From: Micromonospora echinospora
GTDB taxonomy: Bacteria; Actinomycetota; Actinomycetes; Mycobacteriales; Micromonosporaceae
Length of the DNA: 64,000 nt
NCBI RefSeq assembly: GCF_014203425.1
Contig: NZ_JACHJC010000001.1
Location: 2,356,001-2,420,000 of the forward strand
Direction of reading: 5' to 3'
Both the position numbers and the translations under genes were made by a program. The notes below the pieces were generated by a model. The model had not been told where the DNA came from and did not search any database. It worked only from the letters and a program-made list of their open reading frames with translations. Below are positions 58,682-64,000 of the stretch, piece after piece (position 1 is the first letter of the stretch; the number at the start of each line of letters is the position of its first letter).

Positions 58682-59692
58682 TCAGGTGAGCCGGTCGCGG
58701 ACCGCCGAGGTGTCGACGGTCTCGGTGACGTCCAGCCGGGGGGTGTGCGGCGGTCCGGCGTGCGTCGGGTCGGCCATGCCGAGCCGCATGCTGATGTACG
58801 GGAAACCGAGGCCGGCGAGCATCTGCCGCAGCACCTCGCGGGTGCCCTCGACCTCCACCACGCCGGACAGCGGCACCAGCGACACCCCGTGCCGGGTGGC
58901 GGCGAGCCAGGCGGCGGAGAGCGCCTCACCGGCGCGCAGCCAGCTCATCAGCTCGTCGTCGGCGCCCCAGAGGATCCCGTACACGGCGGTCTTGTCGTGG
59001 CCGGGGCCGATCGGCAGCGAACCGGCGCGGCCGAAGTCGCGGGCCGGAACGGTCGTCTGCGGGGCCTGCTCGGGCAGCACCTCCGGCGGCAGCCCGGTGC
59101 CGGTGCCGGCCCGGCTGGTCCAGTACGCCAGTTCCTCGCGCAGCTCCGGGCTGTCCGCCTCGACGGCGGCGGCCTGCTGGGCGGCGCTGGCGAGCTGGAT
59201 CTTCTGGGTGTCGTCGAGCAGTTGCAGGTTCACGCCCTCGAGCGTGGCGGCGCGGTCGATGTCGCCGAGCGCGGCGGTCGGGATCTGCTCGTCGCTGACC
59301 GGCCGCCGGTCGGTGTGCCGGACCTGCATGCACTGCACGACGCGCATGGCGTCGGGGTCGGCGCCGGTGTGCTTCAGGCTGGTGATCCGGGCCAGCAGGT
59401 CGGGTTCCTTCGGGTCGGGCAGCCGCTCCACCACCGGGGTCCAGCCCTCGGCGGCCAGCGCCACCCGGGCGTGGTGCAGCGCGGCGCCGCAGCTCACCAC
59501 CAGCAGGTGACCCTCCGGGTCCATGGCGCTGAGGTGCCGCTCGCGTACCACCCGCAGCTCCAGCGCGTCGGGCAGAACCGTCCAGTGCCACGGCTGCGTG
59601 TTGTGCACCGAGGGGGCGTGGCCGGCCATTCCGGCGGCCTCCGCGAGCGCGGTGGTCAACGGGCGATCGCCGGCCGGCGTCTCGTGGCTCAT
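58682..59692 (-). CDS. Acg-family nitroreductase-like protein, second copy
   Basis: A 336-residue homologue of the protein at 55115: AEAAGMAGHAPSVHNTQPWHWTVL, EGHLLVVSCGAALHHARVALAAEGW, VRHTDRRPVSDEQIP, GEALSAAWLAATRHGVSLVPLSGVVEVEGTREVLR and ISMRLGMADPTHAGPPHTPRLDV. Like Acg it probably binds FMN without normal nitroreductase activity. AGGAAAGG precedes ATG 59692. It is upstream of the kinase gene on the same strand, so kinase and this gene may be co-transcribed, separated by the strong hairpin. The two copies are divergent in sequence, not a recent duplication. Confidence 0.85.
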   Translation of the reverse strand: MSHETPAGDRPLTTALAEAAGMAGHAPSVHNTQPWHWTVLPDALELRVVRERHLSAMDPEGHLLVVSCGAALHHARVALAAEGWTPVVERLPDPKEPDLLARITSLKHTGADPDAMRVVQCMQVRHTDRRPVSDEQIPTAALGDIDRAATLEGVNLQLLDDTQKIQLASAAQQAAAVEADSPELREELAYWTSRAGTGTGLPPEVLPEQAPQTTVPARDFGRAGSLPIGPGHDKTAVYGILWGADDELMSWLRAGEALSAAWLAATRHGVSLVPLSGVVEVEGTREVLRQMLAGLGFPYISMRLGMADPTHAGPPHTPRLDVTETVDTSAVRDRLT

Positions 59693-59848
59693 CGTCACGA
59701 CCTTTCCTGTTTTCCCCATCGTGCCCCACGCCCGGGACGCCCGGGTGGGGGATGCCGCTCCATCCTCGGGCATGCCCGGCCACCCCGCAGGCGTCCCTCG
59801 CCGCTCGGATCGCCAGCGTCGTCCCGCCCGGACTGGGACGATTCTCGG

Positions 59849-62197
59849 GTGGGAACCGAGCCACGCGAGTGCGTACCCGAGCAGCCGGCCCGCGCCCGGC
59901 GGTGGGCGTGGACCGAGTGGGCGCCGTTGGTGCTGCTCACGGTGGCCGTGCTGGCCGGGGCGGCGCTGTGGTTCGCCGGCGCGCACGACGCCGCCCGGCT
60001 GCTCTGGGCGGCGGTCACACTGGTCGCGCTGGTCCCGGCCGCGTGGACCACGCTGCGCCAGCTCTGGCTGCGGCAGTTCGGGGTGGACGTCATCGCGGTG
60101 CTGGCGCTGCTCGGCGCGCTGCTGGTGCGGGAGTACCTGGCCGGCGCCGTCATCGCGGTGATGGTCGCCACCGGGCGGGCGCTGGAGGAGTACGCCCAGC
60201 GCCGCGCCACCCGCGACCTGCGGGCGCTGCTGGAACGCGCGCCCCGGCAGGCCCGCCGGCGAACCCCGGACGGCGGGATCGAGGTGGTGCCGCTGGACCG
60301 TGTCGCGGTCGGGGACCGGCTCCTGGTCGGGCCGGGCGATGTGGTGCCTGTCGACGGCGTGGTCGAGGAGGCGGCCACGCTCGACGAGTCGGTGGTGACC
60401 GGCGAGTCGCAACTGGTCACCCGCGCGGCGGGGGAGCAGGTCGCCAGCGGCGTGGTCAACGCGGGCGCCGGGTTCGGGCTGCGGGCCCGCCGCAACGCGG
60501 CGGAGAGCACCTACGCGGGCATCGTCCGCCTGGCCGGCGAGGCCACCGCACGCAAGGCGCCGATGGTACGGCTCGCCGACCGGTACGCCGCCGCGTTCGT
60601 GCCGTTCACGCTGGTGCTGGCGGGGCTGGCGTGGCTGCTGTCCGGCGAGTTCACCCGGGCGGTGGCGGTGCTCGTGGTGGCCACCCCGTGCCCGCTGCTG
60701 CTGGCCACCCCGATCGCCGTGGTCTCCGGCCTGTCCCGGGTGGCCCGCCGCGGCGTGCTGGTCCGTGACGGCGGCTCGCTGGAGCAGCTCGGCCGCGCCC
60801 GTACGCTGCTGCTGGACAAGACGGGCACGCTCACCGCGGGCCGGCCCCGCGCGGCCGAGGTGGTGACGGCGCCGGGCGGCGACCGGGACGAGGTGCTGCG
60901 GCTGGCCGCGTCGGTCGAGCAGCTCTCCCCGCACGTGCTGGCCGCCGCGCTGGTCCGGCAGGCCCGCGAACGCGGGCTGCCGCTGGCCGAACCGACCGGC
61001 GTCACCGAGGAGCCGGGGCACGGGGTGAGCGGGCGCGTGGACGGGCGGACGGTGCACGTCGGGCAGCTCGCGGGCGAGCCGCCGGAGTGGGCGGGCCGGC
61101 TCGGTGAGCGCGCCGAACGGGCCGGGCGCTCCGCGGTCTGGGTCAGCGACGACCACGGGCCGCTGGGCGCGATCCTGCTGGAGGACCCGGTGCGCCCGGA
61201 TGCCCGGCGGACCGTGCGGCGGCTGCGCGAGGCGGGCCTGACCCGGCTGGTCATGGTCACCGGCGACCGTCCCGGCACGGCCCGCCAGGTGGCGCAGATC
61301 GTGGGCGTGGACGACGTGATCGCGCGCTGCTCGCCGCAGGAGAAGGCCGAGCGGGTACGCCAGGAGTCGGCGCACGCGGTGACGGTGATGGTCGGCGACG
61401 GCGTGAACGACGCCCCCGCGCTGGCCGAGGCGCACGTCGGGGTGGCGATGGGCGCGACCGGGGCGACCGCCTCGGCCGACGTGGCCGACGCGGTCCTCAC
61501 CGTGGACCGCCTGGACCGGCTCGCGGACGCCGTCGAGATCGCCCGGTACGCCCGCCGCATCGCGGTGCAGAGCGCCACCGTCGGGATGGGCCTGGCGGTG
61601 CTGGCGATGCTGGTGGCGGCGGCCGGCCGGCTGCCACCGGTGGCCGGCGCGTTCCTCCAGGAGGGCATCGACGTCCTGGTGATCCTCAACGCGTTGCGCG
61701 CGCTCGGCGGCGGCCTGCGGCGGCGGGACCTGCCCCCGCACACGGTGGAGCTGATCGACAGGTACGCCGGCGAGCACGGCGGCGTGCGCGACGTGCTGGC
61801 CCGGCTGCGGGACACCGCCGACCTGGTGGCGACCCGCCCGGACGACCCGGAGTGCCTGCCGGCGCTGCGGGAGGTGCACCGCCGCCTGGTCGACGAGGTG
61901 CTGCCGCACGAGGCGGCCGAGGACCGGCAGCTCTACCCGGCGCTGGCCGGGCCGCTCGGCAGCGACGAGGCGACCTCCACGATGAGCCGGGCGCACGTGG
62001 AGATCGTGCGGCTGGTGGAGCGGATCGGCGGGCACCTCACGGCGCAGCCGGACGGCCGGCTGCGCCGTGACGAGGTGCCCGACCTGCTCGCCGCGCTCTA
62101 CGGCCTGGACGCGGTGCTGCGCCTGCACCTGGCGCAGGAGGAGGAGGACTACTTCTCGCTCAACCCGGAGGAGGGCTCCACCGCGTCCGGCCGCTGA
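59849..62197 (+). CDS. P1B-5-type metal ATPase with C-terminal hemerythrin domain
   Basis: A 782-residue P-type ATPase. Actuator TGES (184-187), membrane metal site ATPCPLLLATP (TPC, 279-281), phosphorylation site D323 in LLDKTGTLT, and hinge GDGVNDAPAL. It has no N-terminal metal-binding domain and about six membrane helices. Residues about 640-770 form a hemerythrin-like HHE domain with histidines and acids in REVHRRL, PHEAAED, RAHVEI and LRLHLAQEEEDYF. TPC plus a hemerythrin tail defines the P1B-5 group (Nia and an Acidothermus protein), thought to export Ni/Fe or related metals with oxygen- or redox-linked control. GTG at 59849. Placed amid DosR-like genes. Confidence 0.93.
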   Translation: MGTEPRECVPEQPARARRWAWTEWAPLVLLTVAVLAGAALWFAGAHDAARLLWAAVTLVALVPAAWTTLRQLWLRQFGVDVIAVLALLGALLVREYLAGAVIAVMVATGRALEEYAQRRATRDLRALLERAPRQARRRTPDGGIEVVPLDRVAVGDRLLVGPGDVVPVDGVVEEAATLDESVVTGESQLVTRAAGEQVASGVVNAGAGFGLRARRNAAESTYAGIVRLAGEATARKAPMVRLADRYAAAFVPFTLVLAGLAWLLSGEFTRAVAVLVVATPCPLLLATPIAVVSGLSRVARRGVLVRDGGSLEQLGRARTLLLDKTGTLTAGRPRAAEVVTAPGGDRDEVLRLAASVEQLSPHVLAAALVRQARERGLPLAEPTGVTEEPGHGVSGRVDGRTVHVGQLAGEPPEWAGRLGERAERAGRSAVWVSDDHGPLGAILLEDPVRPDARRTVRRLREAGLTRLVMVTGDRPGTARQVAQIVGVDDVIARCSPQEKAERVRQESAHAVTVMVGDGVNDAPALAEAHVGVAMGATGATASADVADAVLTVDRLDRLADAVEIARYARRIAVQSATVGMGLAVLAMLVAAAGRLPPVAGAFLQEGIDVLVILNALRALGGGLRRRDLPPHTVELIDRYAGEHGGVRDVLARLRDTADLVATRPDDPECLPALREVHRRLVDEVLPHEAAEDRQLYPALAGPLGSDEATSTMSRAHVEIVRLVERIGGHLTAQPDGRLRRDEVPDLLAALYGLDAVLRLHLAQEEEDYFSLNPEEGSTASGR

Positions 62198-62203
62198 GGG
62201 CGG

Positions 62204-63067
62204 TCAGCGCTCGCGTACCACGGCTACCGGGCAGTGCGAGTGCTGGATGAGCTGCTGACTGACCGAGCCGAGCAGCATGCCCCGCAACCCGCCCCGGCCC
62301 CGGCTGCCGACCACCACGAGCTGCGCCGACCGGCTCGCCTCCACCAGCAGCGCCGACGGGCTGCCGGGGACGGCCTCGACCTCCACCGGCACGTCGGGGA
62401 AGCTCTCCCGCCAGGTGACCAGCTCCGCCTCGGCGGCGGCCCGCTCGGCGGCGGCGGTCTCCTCCGGGTCGAAGTCCGGCGACACCCACCTGTCGCCGGG
62501 CGGCTCCCAGACCCGCAGCACCCGCAGCGGCACGTCCCGCTGGGCGGCCCGCTCGACCGCGAAGCCGAGCGCCCGCAGCGCCGTTTCCGAGCCGTCCGAG
62601 CCGACCACCACCGGCCCGGACGTGGCGGGCTGACCGTCGCGGACCACCACCACCGGGCAGTGGGCGTGCGCGGTGACCGAGACCGCCGTGGAGCCGGCGA
62701 GCAGCCCGCCGAAGCCGCCGTGGCCCCGGCTGCCGAGCACCAGCATCCCGGCCTCGGCGGAGCGCTCCTGCAGCACCAGCGCGGGCGGGCCGTCGAACAC
62801 CTCGCCGTGCACGGTGAGGCCGGGCCGGTCGGCGGCGGCGTCCGCCGCCGCCCTGCGGACCAGTTCCTCGACCTGCCGGCGGGCGGCCTCGTCCGGCCAC
62901 ACCCCCGGGGCCACCCCGGGACCGATCCAGCCGGTCACCGTCAGCCACTCGAAGACGTACGCCAGCCGCACCGGCCGGCCCGAGCGGCCCGCCTCGTCCA
63001 GCGCCCAGTTCAGGGCGACAGCCGCGTCAGCGGAGCCGTCGTACCCGACGAGGATCTCCTCCTTCAT
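62204..63067 (-). CDS. Tandem universal stress protein
   Basis: A 287-residue protein with two UspA domains. Each has the ATP-binding G-x2-G-x9-G-S pattern: [20 protein letters not shown] in the first half and [20 protein letters not shown] in the second, with opening strands [17 protein letters not shown] and [16 protein letters not shown]. Tandem USPs of this type (Rv1996, Rv2005c, Rv2623) belong to the DosR regulon of mycobacteria. ATG at 63067 overlaps the phosphoketolase stop codon, so both are on one transcript; GGAGTGG is the ribosome-binding site. Confidence 0.93.
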   Translation of the reverse strand: MKEEILVGYDGSADAAVALNWALDEAGRSGRPVRLAYVFEWLTVTGWIGPGVAPGVWPDEAARRQVEELVRRAAADAAADRPGLTVHGEVFDGPPALVLQERSAEAGMLVLGSRGHGGFGGLLAGSTAVSVTAHAHCPVVVVRDGQPATSGPVVVGSDGSETALRALGFAVERAAQRDVPLRVLRVWEPPGDRWVSPDFDPEETAAAERAAAEAELVTWRESFPDVPVEVEAVPGSPSALLVEASRSAQLVVVGSRGRGGLRGMLLGSVSQQLIQHSHCPVAVVRER

Positions 63068-64000
63068 TCGCCACTCCTTACCGCCGGATCGTTCTCGCGG
63101 ACCCAGCGCCACTCGGCGACCCGGGGATCGTCCTCGCCGTGGCGCCGGGTGTAGTCGCGGCAGGACTGGCGGGCGTCCACCATGTCCTGACGCAGGTGCG
63201 CGGCCCTCGACCGCAGCCCCGGCACCCGGTCGATCACGTCGATGACCAGGTGGAAGCGGTCCAGGTCGTTGAGCATCACCATGTCGAACGGCGTCGTGGT
63301 GGTGCCCTCCTCCTTGTAGCCGCGGACGTGCAGGTTCTCATGGTTGGTGCGCCGGTAGGTGAGCCGGTGGATCAGCCACGGGTAGCCGTGGTAGGCGAAG
63401 ATGACCGGCTTGTCGCGGGTGAAGATGGTGTCGAACTCGTTGTCCGGCAGGCCGTGCGGGTGCTCCGACGGCGGCTGCAGGCGCATCAGGTCGACCACGT
63501 TGACCACCCGCACCTTCAGGTTCGGCAGGTGCCGGCGCAGCAGATCGGCCGCGGCGAGCGTCTCCAGCGTCGGCACGTCGCCGGCGCAGGCGAGCACCAC
63601 GTCCGGCTCGGCGCCGTCGTCGCTGCTGGCCCAGTCCCAGATGCCCAGGCCGCGGCGGCAGTGCTGGACCGCCTCGTCCATGGTCAGCCAGTTCGGCGCG
63701 GGCTGCTTGCCGGCCACCACCACGTTGATGTACTGCCGGCTGCGCAGGCAGTGATCCATGGTGGACAGCAGCGTGTTGCCGTCCGGCGGCAGGTAGACGC
63801 GGACCACTTCGGCCTTCTTGTTCATCACGTGGTCGATGAAGCCCGGGTCCTGGTGCGAGAAGCCGTTGTGGTCCTGCCGCCACACGTGGCTGGACAGCAG
63901 GTAGTTCAGCGAGGCCACCGGCTCCCGCCACGGGATGTGCCGGGTCACCTTGAGCCACTTGGCGTGCTGGTTGACCATCGAGTCGACGATGTGGATGAAC
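63064..64000 (-). CDS. xfp: Phosphoketolase (Xfp), C-terminal part, cut by the window edge
   Basis: The C-terminal 312 codons of a ThDP-dependent xylulose-5-phosphate/fructose-6-phosphate phosphoketolase (full length normally about 800 residues). Seen are [90 protein letters not shown] and [31 protein letters not shown]. The enzyme splits sugar phosphates to acetyl phosphate, giving ATP without oxygen. The frame is open to the right edge. Translational overlap with the stress protein gene suggests joint control under energy stress. Confidence 0.95.
   Translation of the reverse strand, partial: FIHIVDSMVNQHAKWLKVTRHIPWREPVASLNYLLSSHVWRQDHNGFSHQDPGFIDHVMNKKAEVVRVYLPPDGNTLLSTMDHCLRSRQYINVVVAGKQPAPNWLTMDEAVQHCRRGLGIWDWASSDDGAEPDVVLACAGDVPTLETLAAADLLRRHLPNLKVRVVNVVDLMRLQPPSEHPHGLPDNEFDTIFTRDKPVIFAYHGYPWLIHRLTYRRTNHENLHVRGYKEEGTTTTPFDMVMLNDLDRFHLVIDVIDRVPGLRSRAAHLRQDMVDARQSCRDYTRRHGEDDPRVAEWRWVRENDPAVRSGE

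Noticed and set aside
59820..59840. CGTCCC...GGGACG inverted repeat before the metal ATPase gene as a DosR box
   Set aside because: The arms are in the opposite order to the DosR box (which is GGGAC...GTCCC), so it does not fit the motif.
58682..62128. Very long open frame on the minus strand through the metal ATPase region (and similar antisense frames across the cellulase, xylanase and sbcC genes)
   Set aside because: These are antisense shadows created by high third-position GC. Their translations are Arg/Gly/His-rich without domains, and the opposite strand carries clear catalytic motifs. Only the nitroreductase part (58682-59692) is real.

Overview
The window is very GC-rich actinobacterial DNA. 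Gene content (DosR/DosS-type sensor system, CebR-controlled cellulose uptake, BioB with the small partner BsaP, ACT-GNAT acetyltransferase, many two-domain actinobacterial families) and many GTG starts point to Micromonosporaceae, most likely Micromonospora (inference; no 16S gene is present). Chromosomal housekeeping genes and tRNAs mix with secreted polysaccharide-degrading enzymes. There is no phage, transposase, integrase or CRISPR array.

Layout. 0-8.7 kb: a cut-off beta-propeller gene, a lipoprotein hydrolase, an ATP-dependent DNA ligase C, small enzymes, a base-excision glycosylase, a lipoprotein and an ECF sigma/anti-sigma pair. 8.9-16.1 kb (minus strand): an archaeal-style DNA end-processing operon, HerA-like ATPase, SbcD (Mre11), SbcC (Rad50), a NurA-like nuclease candidate and a spermidine-synthase-fold protein, with coupled or nearly touching reading frames. 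16.5-18.0 kb: a RibD-like reductase with a tiny cysteine-rich protein coupled in front of it, and a pRiA4b ORF-3-type gene split by one TAG codon. 18.1-24.1 kb: cebE-cebF-cebG-bglC-cebR, cello-oligosaccharide import and hydrolysis, preceded by two CebR operators. 24.2-30.3 kb: acyl-CoA dehydrogenase plus its kinase-fold partner, two ACT-domain proteins (the second an ACT-GNAT acetyltransferase) and an aldehyde dehydrogenase. 30.5-36.2 kb: a secreted GH9 cellulase with its own CebR box, and a secreted GH10-CBM13-GH62 xylanase/arabinofuranosidase. 36.3-40.6 kb: DUF488 and GNAT genes and the biotin genes bioB-bsaP facing bioF-bioD. 40.7-48.4 kb: a two-component system, an ABC-2 exporter, a methyltransferase and P450, a secreted anchored protein and a TetR regulator. 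48.6-50.5 kb: tRNA-Gly/Cys/Val and a partial second copy, tRNA-Gly/Val, around two small genes. 50.6-54.0 kb: two secreted proteins and 1.1 kb of non-coding DNA packed with palindromes. 54.0-64.0 kb: an epimerase-fold gene, then a hypoxia/dormancy-like island: two Acg-type nitroreductases, DosR, DosS, a P1B-5 metal ATPase with a hemerythrin tail, a tandem universal stress protein and phosphoketolase (cut by the window edge).

How it works together. Secreted GH9 and GH10/GH62 enzymes release cello- and xylo-oligosaccharides; CebEFG imports the former, BglC hydrolyses them to glucose, and CebR ties cellulase and uptake to the same inducer through shared TGGGAGCGCTCCC boxes. The DosS/DosR pair, with a DosR-like box between acg and dosR, probably senses oxygen, NO or redox state and directs the stress genes around it. 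Many genes have a TANNNT -10 element six or seven bases before the start codon, so leaderless transcripts are probably common here. All function calls rest on motifs and remembered family knowledge; no database search was run.
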